Shown: positions 8,171 through 16,132 of the stretch, one piece after another
Position numbering within the stretch: position 1 is the stretch's first letter
Layout of the letters: every line of letters starts with the position of its first letter
From: a virus
Length of the DNA stretch: 29,398 bases
Virus record (IMG/VR): IMGVR_UViG_3300025671_000354
Span: 1-29,398 of that record
Direction: 5' to 3' (one strand)
Notes under the pieces: model-generated
The model's input: only the letters and a program-made list of their open reading frames with translations
Databases searched by the model: none
Told to the model about the DNA's origin: nothing
Program-made: the position numbers and the translations under genes

Positions 8171-8888
8171 GTATGTATTTACGGACGGTAAATTATTTAT
8201 CGGTGGATATGATCTAAGCACACATACCAACGCAATTACCTTAGACGTTACCGCAGACGAGTTAGATGTTACAACTATAAATAGTGGTGGATTTAGAGAA
8301 AGATTGGGAGGACTTAAAGATAGTAGCCTTAGTATCGACGGATTTTTCGAGGCCGGTAGTGAAAAACCGGACGCTCTATTAGGAGCTAATATTGGTAACG
8401 AGTTGATCGTTACAGTTGTACCCGACGCCGGAGTAGGCAATATAGCTTACTTCTTAAAATCAAAACTATTTAGTTATCAAATACTAGGAAGTGTAGGAGA
8501 GATCGCACCTTTTAATATTTCTAAGTCAAATAGCACCGATAAAGTTGTGAGGGGTACTATTGATATAGATAGCGCAATAACCGCTAGCGGAAATAGTACC
8601 GGAGTACAATTAGGCGCCGTAGCCTCCACCGAAAACATCTACGCCGCCGTACATTGTACCGGAGTTAGCGGAACAAGTACCCCTACTATTACGATAACAC
8701 TAGAGAGCGATGATAACGCTAGTTTTACTAGCCCTACAACAATAGCGACGTTTACAGATATAACCGCTATTAGTAGCGAGATTAAGAAAGTATCGGGAGC
8801 AATAACAGACGATTACTTCCGTTTCGCTTATACAGTTTCCGGGACTACTCCAAGTTTTGATATACACGCTACTTTCGGTATCGAGTAA
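8163..8888 (+). CDS. Tail tube (major tail) protein 1, long form
   Basis: A 241-aa protein starting MAKYVFTDGKLFIGGYDLSTHTN, followed by LDVTADELDVTTIN and RERLGGLKDSSLSIDG, the strand-rich pattern of siphovirus tail tube proteins. The first ~140 residues are clearly paralogous to the 135-aa product at 9315. The extra C-terminal ~100 residues (GNSTGVQLGAVASTENIYAAV to HATFGIE) look like an added beta-sandwich domain that could project from the tail surface. It is followed by an independent promoter and zinc-ribbon gene, which separate the two paralogs. Which paralog builds the tube is not decidable from sequence. Confidence 0.8.
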   Translation: MAKYVFTDGKLFIGGYDLSTHTNAITLDVTADELDVTTINSGGFRERLGGLKDSSLSIDGFFEAGSEKPDALLGANIGNELIVTVVPDAGVGNIAYFLKSKLFSYQILGSVGEIAPFNISKSNSTDKVVRGTIDIDSAITASGNSTGVQLGAVASTENIYAAVHCTGVSGTSTPTITITLESDDNASFTSPTTIATFTDITAISSEIKKVSGAITDDYFRFAYTVSGTTPSFDIHATFGIE

Positions 8889-8929
8889 AAAATCTTAAAA
8901 AAATACACCTAAATTTGTGATTATGTGCT

Positions 8930-8968
8930 TATAATGGGTACATAAGATAAATACTTGGGAGGTATTAA
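8930..8968 (+). promoter_or_regulatory. Promoter plus conserved leader, copy A
   Basis: TATAAT at 8930-8935 is followed 15 bases later by the 13-base motif ATACTTGGGAGGT (8951-8963), whose GGGAGGT is the ribosome-binding site for the ATG at 8969. The same 13 bases occur exactly at 23037 and 27438. No TTGACA-like -35 is visible, but AAATACAC occurs at 8901, about as far upstream as in copy B. The predicted 5' leader is only about 25-30 bases. Confidence 0.6.
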
Positions 8969-9166
8969 ATGAATAAAAATTATTGTGAAATTATAGATTA
9001 TAGAAATTGTAATAAGTGTAATTCTATTTATGCACAACGAACAAAAAGCGATTTTAAAAATGGTATTAAAAATTGCTCTACTTGTTACCAAAACCGTATG
9101 GAAGATTTTTTAACTTATAACGAAATTGAAGTAAATAATAATTTATCAGTTGTAGGAGGTAAATAA
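8969..9166 (+). CDS. Small zinc-ribbon protein in a promoter-gene-terminator cassette
   Basis: A 65-aa protein with CNKC at about 15-18 and CSTC at about 36-39, spaced as a zinc ribbon, plus a further Cys at 6. The C-terminal 25 residues are acidic and polar. It has its own -10 box and strong ribosome-binding site upstream and an intrinsic terminator downstream, and it sits between two paralogous tail-tube genes. That layout is the definition of a moron: an accessory gene expressed apart from its neighbours. Related Cys spacing is seen in the product at 23054, which uses the same leader. Possible roles are transcription control or host takeover; none is proven. Confidence 0.7.
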   Translation: MNKNYCEIIDYRNCNKCNSIYAQRTKSDFKNGIKNCSTCYQNRMEDFLTYNEIEVNNNLSVVGGK

Positions 9167-9217
9167 TGAAAGAATTGAAAAATCGTAATTAATACTCTCA
9201 AGTATATTACGTACGTT

Positions 9218-9246
9218 AAAAGCCGGGTTTAATCGCCCGGCTTTTT
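9218..9246 (+). terminator. Intrinsic terminator after the zinc-ribbon cassette
   Basis: AAAAGCCGGG (9218-9227) pairs perfectly with CCCGGCTTTT (9236-9245) around an 8-base loop, and the right arm runs into T5. This is a standard strong intrinsic terminator on the + strand. It lies inside the structural operon, so head transcripts that reach it would be cut before the tail genes unless they read through or are antiterminated. Confidence 0.85.
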
Positions 9247-9314
9247 CTATGTCATACTACGACTAAGGAAATTATCAATACTTAAAATTAGCTTAGTTAA
9301 AAAAGGAGTAAAAA

Positions 9315-9722
9315 TTGGCTAAGTTTGTTTTAACAGACGCTAGCGTAACAATTAATAGCGTGGATCTAAGCGACCACGTTGCTAGTGTTACTCTAGATAT
9401 TACCGCCGACGAAATAGAGGAAACCGCTTTCGGTCAAACCTTTAAGAGTAGATTAGGCGGCCTAAAGGACGGATCTTTAAGCGTAGATTTCCACCAAGAC
9501 TTCGCAGCTAGCGAAGTGGACGCTACACTATGGCCTCTTCTAGGTACCGTAACTACTTTTGAGATCAAACCTACAAGCGACGCAGTATCTTCAACTAACC
9601 CGAAATATAGCGGATCCGTATTGGTTAACCAACACCAACCGGTAGCTAACGGAGTAGGAGAATTGGCGAGCTTTAGCGTTAGTTTCCCAACAAGCGGAAC
9701 TATTACAAGAAGTACAAGCTAA
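9315..9722 (+). CDS. Tail tube (major tail) protein 2, short form
   Basis: A 135-aa protein beginning MAKFVLTDASVTINSVDLSDHV, then LDITADEIEETAFGQ and SRLGGLKDGSLSVD, matching residue by residue the order of conserved positions in the 241-aa product at 8163. It lacks the C-terminal extra domain. The start is TTG at 9315 behind a good AAGGAG (9303-9308); there is no competing ATG. It lies directly before the tail assembly chaperones, the usual place for the true major tail protein, so this may be the tube subunit and the longer paralog a decorated or terminal form. It overlaps the next gene by 1 base. Confidence 0.8.
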   Translation: MAKFVLTDASVTINSVDLSDHVASVTLDITADEIEETAFGQTFKSRLGGLKDGSLSVDFHQDFAASEVDATLWPLLGTVTTFEIKPTSDAVSSTNPKYSGSVLVNQHQPVANGVGELASFSVSFPTSGTITRSTS

Positions 9723-9988
9723 TGTCTTTAGTACAGGGATTACACCAACTCACTCTCGTACTAGAAGACGGTACAAAAAAAGAAGTAACGTTAAGACCCG
9801 TCGACTTCGTAGCTTTAGAAAGAAAATTCGGTCAAAGACCGGCTAGCGAGCTAGAAAAATTATCTTTTGAGGAGTTAATGTATTTATGTTGGAGCGCTAG
9901 TAAGCGTACCGGCGTTACGGACGATTTCGATAAGTGGTTAAATACCGTTGCAACTATAGACGGTTTAGGGGGCGAAGACCCGGAGTAA
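9722..9988 (+). CDS. Tail assembly chaperone (gpG-like, unshifted product)
   Basis: This 88-aa protein sits between tail tube and tape measure, where siphoviruses encode the G and GT chaperones that coat the tape measure during tail building. The fold cues are an N-terminal strand pair (HQLTLVLEDGTKKEVTLRPVDFVALERKFG) and a helical second half ending GLGGEDPE. Unshifted translation stops at TAA 9986-9988. An open frame continues in -1 past a run of five G at 9968-9972, giving the longer GT-type product. Confidence 0.78.
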   Translation: MSLVQGLHQLTLVLEDGTKKEVTLRPVDFVALERKFGQRPASELEKLSFEELMYLCWSASKRTGVTDDFDKWLNTVATIDGLGGEDPE

Positions 9989-10140
9989 CCGGCGGTTATT
10001 ATATCGATTTAATAGCCGAAGTTAGTTTAGCCGCCGGACTAAACCCTATGGAAGTAGCGGAGTTACCGTTACCGATTTTTTTGGCACTTCAAAACGCTTT
10101 ACAAAAAAGAGCCGAGCAGGAAAAAAAGAAATATGGCTAA
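9722..10140 (+). CDS. Tail assembly chaperone fusion (gpGT-like, by -1 frameshift)
   Basis: A -1 shift in the A_GGG_GGC context at 9967-9973 would join the first 84 residues to 55 residues encoded in the overlapping frame (RRPGVTGG, then YYIDLIAEVSLAAGLNPMEVAELPLPIFLALQNAL and a Lys-rich end), a 139-aa product. The downstream frame has no plausible ribosome-binding site of its own; its first ATG (9934) would only re-read the upstream gene out of frame. G/GT frameshifting at this locus is widespread in siphoviruses. The heptamer is not an ideal X_XXY_YYZ, so the exact slip point is uncertain. The fusion overlaps the next gene by 8 bases. Confidence 0.72.
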
Positions 10141-10732
10141 AACCTTTCAATACAATACCGCAAAAGACGGCGGACTAGCCGTCGAGGGTCTTAATGATGT
10201 TATAAAGGGACTTAACGAGTTATCGCAGGGTAAAGAAGTTAAGAAAGAGCTAAGAGGCTTTCATAAAGAGATCTCTAAAGAGGTACAAAGTGCTACTAGA
10301 TCACAAGCATTAAAGCAGAGTGTAAACGGTAGGCCGGTACCAAAAAGAACGCAGGGAGCCAAAGGTTATGTAGGTGGTGGTACGGATCGTATCGCTTACC
10401 TCGATATAAGACGTACTAATAAGTTTGTACGTAACTTAGAGTTTGGTAGAAAATATCAATTTTTAAATTTTTATAATAGCTCACAAGCTAAAGGAAGATC
10501 CGTAAGCTCTAACGCTACCGGTATATTTTTTCCGGCTAGCGAACTTAAAAGAAGAGTGTATAAAAAATGGTTTGGGGATCTATGGAAATCTAGCGATGAT
10601 TTCCCGGAGGGTAACAAATACGTAGGTTATGTAGCCGAGCCAACAATAGCTAAAGCAGTACCTAAGATTACAGAAAATTATAGCGAAGAGATGATGAATT
10701 TAATTAAGAGATCTATAAAGGAAAATAAATAA
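10133..10732 (+). CDS. HK97 gp10-like tail/neck protein (probable)
   Basis: A 199-aa basic protein with an N-terminal helical stretch GLNDVIKGLNELSQGKEVKKELRGFHKEISKEVQ, as in HK97 gp10-like tail completion proteins. The later part has RTNKFVRNLEFGRKYQF and a long aromatic-rich region without known motif. Gp10-like genes usually lie before the tail tube; here it sits between the chaperones and the tape measure, which is unusual and leaves open a different minor tail role. The ATG overlaps the end of the GT frame by 8 bases, and its stop overlaps the tape measure start by 1 base. Confidence 0.6.
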   Translation: MAKTFQYNTAKDGGLAVEGLNDVIKGLNELSQGKEVKKELRGFHKEISKEVQSATRSQALKQSVNGRPVPKRTQGAKGYVGGGTDRIAYLDIRRTNKFVRNLEFGRKYQFLNFYNSSQAKGRSVSSNATGIFFPASELKRRVYKKWFGDLWKSSDDFPEGNKYVGYVAEPTIAKAVPKITENYSEEMMNLIKRSIKENK

Positions 10733-12939
10733 TGGCAGCTAATAGCGAGAAAACATTAAGGTTTACGTTTTTAGCAGATACTAAAAAGTTTTTAGGTAAC
10801 GTAGGTAAAGTCGGTAAGAAATTTAGCGATGTAGGCGCCGAAATGAAGAAAACCGGAGATACGGTTAATAAGATTTTCGCCGGTATTGGTGTAGCTGCGG
10901 GAGCGGCCGCTACTAAGTCTATTACTGCTTTTAGAGATTTCGAAACCGGTATGAACGAAGTTTTTACGTTGTTACCGGGTACAAGTAAAGAAACTTTTGA
11001 CCAAATAAATAAAGATGTTTTAAAACTTTCTAAAGAGATCGGTAAATTACCCGAAGATGTTATACCGGCTCTATACGATAGCCTTTCTGCCGGTGTACCG
11101 CCGGATAATGTATTTACTTTCCTAGAAGTAGCTAATAAATTAGCCGTAGGTGGAGCTACCGATTTAGGAGTAGCGGTAGACGGTTTAACTACCGTAGTAA
11201 ACGCTTTTGGTAGCGATGTTATTAGCGTAGGCGAGGCAAGCGATATTATATTTACTGCGGTAAAAGGTGGTAAAACAACAGTAGAAGAACTATCTAACGC
11301 TATGTTTAATGTTGCTCCTATTGCTGCGTCTATGGGTATAGAGTTTGGTAATGTTACGGCCGCAGTTGCTACACTTACCGCCTCGGGTACTCCTACAAGC
11401 GTAGCTATGACTATGATTAGACAAGCATTAAGCGAATTAGCTAAACCAACTTCTAAGCTATCACAATTATTTTTCGAATTGACCGGAAAGTCTTTTGAAG
11501 AGTTTATAGCAAGTGGTGGAAATCTTAAAGAGGGTTTCGATATTATTAAAAAAGGAGCCGAGGCTAACGGTAAACCTTTAGCCGAATATGTAGGATCCGT
11601 AGAGGCTTTAGGCGCTATCCAAACACTTACCGGTAAAGGCGCCGATAAATTCGCAAGTGAAATAGAGAACGCCGCTAATGCAGTTGGAGCAACCGACGCC
11701 GCTTTCGAGCAGGGGTCGCAGGGTATAGGATTAGTTTTAGAAAAATTAAAAGCAGGGTTTCAAGTTTTACAAATAGAAATCGGGCAGAAATTAGCTCCAC
11801 TACTTTTAGAGGCAATAGATAACATACAAAAGAAATTTAAAGAGATCCAACCGGGGTTAAAGGCTTTCATAGATAATGTTAGATCTTTCTTTACAAGCGA
11901 TGAAGTACAAAACACTATAAAAAGACTTACTAAGGCTTTCCAAGATCTAGGAGATAGACTAAGGCCGGTATTTGATCGTATACAAAAGTTTTTCCAAGCT
12001 AACCCTAAAGTATTATTTACAGGTTTAGCAGTAGTTATAGGTGGAATACTTTTAGCTAGTGTTATATCTTTAGCTAGTGCTTTCGCTGCACTATTTAGCC
12101 CGGTTACGATCATAATAGCCGCTATTGCTGCTTTAGCCGGTGGCTTTAGATATGCTTATGATAACTTCGAGGGTTTTAGGAACTTCGTAGATAATAGTAT
12201 TAGTTTCCTTAAAAATTTATTTAGTAACTTTATATCTTTCTTTCAAAGCGACGGGTTTGTAGGAGCTTTTAATAAAGGTTTAGATTTCGTTAAAACTCAA
12301 TTTAGTTTATTAAAAGATATATTTAAAGGTGTAGTAGATTTTATAAAAGCTCTTTTTAGTGGAGATGTTAGCGGAGCAGTAGAGGCACTAAAAGGAATAT
12401 TTAAGAATTTATTAACTTTCTTTAAGAATAATTGGAATTTATTAGGTACTTTAAAAGATGTATTTATAGGAGCTTTAACAAAAGCTAAGGATTTTATTTG
12501 GCCTAGATTAAAAGAGTTTGGTAAAGGCTTTATAGAAACTATTACTACGGTACTTAAAACTAGTGGTAGCGTAGTGCTAGAGGGTGTTAAGTTTGTATTT
12601 AATAAAGTCATAGATAAGATCAACGGTTTTATTAACGATCTAAATAGTGGATTAGCTTTTAGTTTTTTTGGTATCGATATAGACCCGCCCGATATACCGA
12701 ATATACCGAGGTTGGCTAAAGGTGGTATCGTAACTAAGCCCACTATCGCACAAATTGGCGAAGAGGGGGCGGAGGCTATTATACCTTTACCGTCGGGAGT
12801 TGGCGGCGGACTTGGCCTAGGTGGTAATAACTACAATATAACCGTAAACGCCGGTATTGGTACAGACGGAGCAGACGTAGGCCGATTAATAGTCGAGCAG
12901 ATAGAAAAATATAATAGACGTAATCTAAGGATTGTTTAA
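10732..12939 (+). CDS. Tail tape measure protein
   Basis: The 735-aa product sets tail length and is ejected ahead of DNA. Residues about 50-330 match the TP901-type core (AFRDFETGMNEVFTLLPG..., ALYDSLSAGVP, ANKLAVGGATDLGVAVDGLTTVVNAF, SMGIEFGNVTAAVATLTASGTP). A hydrophobic stretch at about 424-470 can insert in membrane. Long amphipathic helices follow, and near 660-690 comes the common LAKGGIVTKPTIAQIGEEGAEAIIPL ending. Using the usual 0.15 nm per residue, the tail would be near 110 nm. It is preceded by the chaperone genes and followed without gap by the baseplate gene. Confidence 0.92.
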   Translation: MAANSEKTLRFTFLADTKKFLGNVGKVGKKFSDVGAEMKKTGDTVNKIFAGIGVAAGAAATKSITAFRDFETGMNEVFTLLPGTSKETFDQINKDVLKLSKEIGKLPEDVIPALYDSLSAGVPPDNVFTFLEVANKLAVGGATDLGVAVDGLTTVVNAFGSDVISVGEASDIIFTAVKGGKTTVEELSNAMFNVAPIAASMGIEFGNVTAAVATLTASGTPTSVAMTMIRQALSELAKPTSKLSQLFFELTGKSFEEFIASGGNLKEGFDIIKKGAEANGKPLAEYVGSVEALGAIQTLTGKGADKFASEIENAANAVGATDAAFEQGSQGIGLVLEKLKAGFQVLQIEIGQKLAPLLLEAIDNIQKKFKEIQPGLKAFIDNVRSFFTSDEVQNTIKRLTKAFQDLGDRLRPVFDRIQKFFQANPKVLFTGLAVVIGGILLASVISLASAFAALFSPVTIIIAAIAALAGGFRYAYDNFEGFRNFVDNSISFLKNLFSNFISFFQSDGFVGAFNKGLDFVKTQFSLLKDIFKGVVDFIKALFSGDVSGAVEALKGIFKNLLTFFKNNWNLLGTLKDVFIGALTKAKDFIWPRLKEFGKGFIETITTVLKTSGSVVLEGVKFVFNKVIDKINGFINDLNSGLAFSFFGIDIDPPDIPNIPRLAKGGIVTKPTIAQIGEEGAEAIIPLPSGVGGGLGLGGNNYNITVNAGIGTDGADVGRLIVEQIEKYNRRNLRIV

Positions 12940-14172
12940 ATGGCACAACCTACGGTTAGAGTTAGATTAGGTTTTACTCCCGATACCTTTACGCTAGACG
13001 ATCTAGTTAGAGGTGTATTAGATACCGGGCAACTTGGAGGAGCCGTAACCTTAACCGATGTAACCGCAGACGTACAAAACATCGCTATAAGTCGTGGTAG
13101 ATCTAAGGATTTAGATAGCTTTTTTACGGGTAGTTGTGCAATTAAATTATTAAATAACTCTAGAAAATACGAAAATACTAATACTAGTAGCCCTTATTAT
13201 CCGGGTATCGAGCCTTTTATCGTTATGCACGTCGACGCTACTACGGACGGAGGATCTACATACGAAGATCTATTCGTAGGTTTTGTAGCGGATATACAAC
13301 TAACATACCCGGATAGTAATAACTCTTTCGCTACTTTTACCGGTTTTGATAGTTTTATGAAAATTAATAATACGGAATTAGTTAACGCTAGTTTTAGTAG
13401 TACCGATAGCGGAACTATGATCGATAATATTTTAAGTAGTAGTACAGTAAAATTTAGTACCGGAAATAGAGATATTGAAACCGGAGTAAGCACTATGCAA
13501 GCTCTTAGCGGTGTAACAGATAATACGCTTAGTTTATTACAAACTATAGAACGTAGCGAAAACGGATTATTATTTATGTCTAAAAGCGGTAAATTGACGT
13601 TTAGAAATAGGCATACCACTTATCCAAGTACAGTAACTAAAACTTTTAGCGATGACGGTAGCGATATACCGTACGTAAAAGTAGATTATATAAACGACGA
13701 TAACGAGATCTACAATATTATTAACTTAACTCGTGAGGGTGGATCTACACAAACACAAGAAGATATAGGATCACAATTAAAATATTTGATCCGTACATTA
13801 ACTAGATCCGGACTTTTAAACGATAATGATACAGAAGTTAACGACGCTGCTTTATTTTTATTAGGTAAATATAAAGACGCTTTATTACGTTTTGATAATT
13901 TAGAAGTTAACGTAGTAGATCTAAATACATCTAATCAAAACTTGATCCTAGAAAGTGAAGTGGGAGATATTGTAAATATTGAGTTAACACCACCGGGTAG
14001 TGGTAGCCCAAGTCAAATAGTTAGCTTAGAAGTATTAGACGCTATAAGTTATAGTATTACACCCGATACCTTTAAAGTATCATATAAATTAAGTAGCGCT
14101 AACCAACAAGCCTTTTTAAGACTAGATAACGCTTTATTTGGAATATTAGATACAGATAAGTTAGGTTATTAA
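12940..14172 (+). CDS. Minor tail / baseplate protein downstream of tape measure
   Basis: A 410-aa beta-rich protein in the place where siphoviruses encode the distal tail and tail-hub proteins. The N-terminal ~130 residues (VRVRLGFTPDTFTLDDLVRGVLDTGQLGG, DVTADVQNIAISRGRSKDLDSFFTGSCAIKLLNNSRKY) look like the ring-forming part; the middle contains NTLSLLQTIERSENGLLFMSKSGKLTFRNR, a pattern common in hub-type proteins. The motif F.LDD...GVLDT is repeated at the C-terminus as LDNALFGILDTDKLGY, a short internal echo. It follows the tape measure with no gap. Distal tail versus hub is not resolved. Confidence 0.72.
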   Translation: MAQPTVRVRLGFTPDTFTLDDLVRGVLDTGQLGGAVTLTDVTADVQNIAISRGRSKDLDSFFTGSCAIKLLNNSRKYENTNTSSPYYPGIEPFIVMHVDATTDGGSTYEDLFVGFVADIQLTYPDSNNSFATFTGFDSFMKINNTELVNASFSSTDSGTMIDNILSSSTVKFSTGNRDIETGVSTMQALSGVTDNTLSLLQTIERSENGLLFMSKSGKLTFRNRHTTYPSTVTKTFSDDGSDIPYVKVDYINDDNEIYNIINLTREGGSTQTQEDIGSQLKYLIRTLTRSGLLNDNDTEVNDAALFLLGKYKDALLRFDNLEVNVVDLNTSNQNLILESEVGDIVNIELTPPGSGSPSQIVSLEVLDAISYSITPDTFKVSYKLSSANQQAFLRLDNALFGILDTDKLGY

Positions 14173-14217
14173 TGTCATATAGCTATAGAAAACAACAAGA
14201 AAGGATAAACTAAAACT

Positions 14218-14664
14218 ATGCCTAGTGGATTTAAAGTATTCGCTACCGGAGAAGTATTAACGGCTAGCGATGTAAACAATTATTTAATGGAGCAAAGTAT
14301 CTGCGTTTTCGCAGACGCTACCGCTCGGGACGCCGCAATTACAAGCCCGGAAAACGGACAATTTGTATTTTTAACCGGATCTACAACACTTCAATTTTAT
14401 AACTCCGGTTGGTCGAATTTTATTGGAGAGGGCGATATTACCGGGGTAACGGCAGGTGCCGGTTTAAGCGGTGGTGGTACTAGCGGAGCAGTAACATTAG
14501 CTTTAGATATAAACGGACAATCAAGCGTTACAGCTGCCGTAGGCGATGAATTTTTAATAGCAGATGTAGATGACAGTAATAATATTAAAAAAACTACCGT
14601 GCAAGATATTGTAGACCTTATACCCGCCGGTGTTTCATTAGGTTTAGTATTAGCTTTATCATAA
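14218..14664 (+). CDS. Tail fibre-like protein, N-terminal attachment type
   Basis: A 148-aa protein beginning MPSGFKVFATGEVLTASDVNNYLMEQSICVF, a start shared by many phage fibre or baseplate-attached proteins, followed by ARDAAITSPENGQFVFLTGSTTLQFYNSGW and the Gly/Ser-rich GDITGVTAGAGLSGGGTSGAVTLAL typical of trimeric fibre shafts. The last part (VGDEFLIADVDDSNNIKKTTVQDIVDLI) is another frequent fibre module. Probably a short fibre or adaptor onto which other fibres attach. A GAAAGGA sequence lies upstream in the 45-base gap. It retains the CpG-rich composition of the tail genes. Confidence 0.7.
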   Translation: MPSGFKVFATGEVLTASDVNNYLMEQSICVFADATARDAAITSPENGQFVFLTGSTTLQFYNSGWSNFIGEGDITGVTAGAGLSGGGTSGAVTLALDINGQSSVTAAVGDEFLIADVDDSNNIKKTTVQDIVDLIPAGVSLGLVLALS

Positions 14665-14679
14665 GAAAGGAATAAAATT

Positions 14680-15006
14680 ATGGCAGATACATTACACTCG
14701 GTACAGGGAGTATTAGGAACTAGCGCCGGAGATATTATAGACGCAGTACCAAGCTCTACTACCGAAACGGTTATAGGTATTTTAGTTTCCAACGTAAGCT
14801 CTAGTAATGCAGACGTAACTATAGATTTAAGCGTAACTAAAAGCGGTGGTACTTTAAGACACATATTAAATGATGTTTCACTACCTTTTGGAACTACTAT
14901 AGAAATTACTACTAAAATTACCTTAGAAACCGGGGACGTATTACAGGGTTTATGCTCCGCCGCGTCAAGCGCAGAATACAACGTATCATTTCTTAGACAA
15001 ACCTAG
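14680..15006 (+). CDS. Small beta-rich tail-associated protein
   Basis: A 108-aa protein made mostly of predicted strands (ETVIGILVSNVSSSNADVTIDLSVTKSGG, TTIEITTKITLETGDVLQGLCS). The pattern is that of a small beta-sandwich often found among fibre-region proteins of marine phages. It has a GAAAGGA ribosome-binding site about 8 bases before its ATG. No catalytic motif is seen. It is the last gene with native CpG content before the adhesin array. A role in fibre attachment or tail-tip decoration is inferred only from place and fold. Confidence 0.58.
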   Translation: MADTLHSVQGVLGTSAGDIIDAVPSSTTETVIGILVSNVSSSNADVTIDLSVTKSGGTLRHILNDVSLPFGTTIEITTKITLETGDVLQGLCSAASSAEYNVSFLRQT

Positions 15007-15017
15007 AGGGGCTAATT

Positions 15018-15617
15018 ATGGCTTACTTAGGTCAACAACCAAATAATGTAAAACAAAATATTGGTTTATATACCCCTAGCGATATTTTACAATTAAAAAA
15101 AGACGGTATTTGGGGTGGCTCATTAGAACTTATTGCTGAACAAACTGTTAGTTCAGTTAGTACAGTAGATTTTACTTCTATTCAAGAGAGTAAATTTGAT
15201 GTACACCTTTTGCAGTTTTTTTTAACAGAGTTAACAGGTGCTTTAAGAATTCAAATATCAAATAATGGTGGAAGTTCTTTTATTACTAGTGGCTATCAAT
15301 TTGCAAATCAATATGGTACTGTTACAGGAACTTTTGGAGAAGATAGGTCAACATCAACAACAAGTATTGGACCTTTTGGTAGTGGTGGAACTAACCTACA
15401 AAAAAATGGTTATGTATATTTTTACAATTTAGATAATAGTTCAAAATATAGTTTCACAACATTTCAAGGGTTTAACAATCATCCTTCATTAGGTTTTTAT
15501 ACCAATTTTGGTGGTGGTGTTTATCCAACTGCTGAAACACATAATGCAATAAGATTAGATGCTTTCACAGGTACTGCTACAGGTAATGCAAAACTCTATG
15601 GAGTAAAACAGATATGA
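15018..15617 (+). CDS. Adhesin/fibre-like protein A1 (anchor-bearing)
   Basis: First of six related genes. The 199-aa product has an N-terminal ~35-residue leader (QPNNVKQNIGLYTPSDILQL) that is also present in A2 at 16645 and is probably the virion anchor. The rest is a beta-rich receptor-binding-type domain with SLELIAEQTVSSVSTVDFT, a YVYFYNLDNSSKYSF core and a KLYGVKQ ending. These signatures recur in fibre proteins of marine phages that I recognise by pattern only. The last native CpG is at 15104; after that the gene is CpG-free, so the anchor part and the binding part may differ in origin. It overlaps B1 by 4 bases. Confidence 0.68.
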   Translation: MAYLGQQPNNVKQNIGLYTPSDILQLKKDGIWGGSLELIAEQTVSSVSTVDFTSIQESKFDVHLLQFFLTELTGALRIQISNNGGSSFITSGYQFANQYGTVTGTFGEDRSTSTTSIGPFGSGGTNLQKNGYVYFYNLDNSSKYSFTTFQGFNNHPSLGFYTNFGGGVYPTAETHNAIRLDAFTGTATGNAKLYGVKQI

Positions 15618-16132
15618 GTAATCTAAGATTAATTAATGAAACTACTGTAACAAGTGCAGTAAGGTCAGTTAATATAACAGATGTTTTTTCAGCAGATTTT
15701 GATATATATAAAATTGTAGGAAATACAAATTTCACAGGAGAAGAATATATAGATTTTAGATTAATTAACTCTAGTGGAAGTGTTGTTAGTGCAAGTAATT
15801 ATGATAATGCAGGACTTCTTATGCAAAGTAGTACAAGTTTTAGTGAAAATAAAAATACTAATGTAACTAAATCACAATACTTATCTTATGCAGGAGATGT
15901 TGAAGCAGAAGCTGGAAGTTTTACAACTTATGTTTTTAATCCCTTTAACAGTTCTAGTTATACATTTTTAATTTCACAGGGTGGTGCTAAAAGAAGTGCA
16001 AATACATTAATTACAAAAAGTATTTCTGTTTTAAAACAAACATCATCAATAACAGGATTTCAATTATTGCCAAATACATCAGATGTTGATAATGCAAGTA
16101 TAAGAACTTATGGATTGAGAGTAGATAGCTAA
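15614..16132 (+). CDS. Adhesin/fibre-like protein B1
   Basis: The 172-aa product pairs best with the one at 17269: both have TDVFSADFDIYKI / TDCFSADYDVYEI, a SxxYD segment (ASNYDNAGLLMQSSTSF), a NPFNSSSYTF core and SVLKQTSSITGF near the end. It lacks the N-terminal leader of the A proteins, so it may associate with A1 rather than attach on its own. No CpG occurs in the whole gene. The ATG overlaps the end of A1 (ATGA-type overlap) and the stop overlaps the start of C1 (TAATG), so A1-B1-C1 are co-translated. Confidence 0.65.
   Translation: MSNLRLINETTVTSAVRSVNITDVFSADFDIYKIVGNTNFTGEEYIDFRLINSSGSVVSASNYDNAGLLMQSSTSFSENKNTNVTKSQYLSYAGDVEAEAGSFTTYVFNPFNSSSYTFLISQGGAKRSANTLITKSISVLKQTSSITGFQLLPNTSDVDNASIRTYGLRVDS

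Noticed and set aside
9165-9191. 8-codon frame after the zinc-ribbon cassette gene
   Set aside because: Too short to support and directly before the terminator.
9934-10140. Independent gene starting at ATG 9934
   Set aside because: Its first part re-reads the upstream chaperone gene out of frame and has no ribosome-binding site; the conserved part fits a frameshift product.
14172-14213. 13-codon frame between baseplate and fibre genes
   Set aside because: Too short and without motif; its GAAAGGA more likely serves as ribosome-binding site for the fibre gene.
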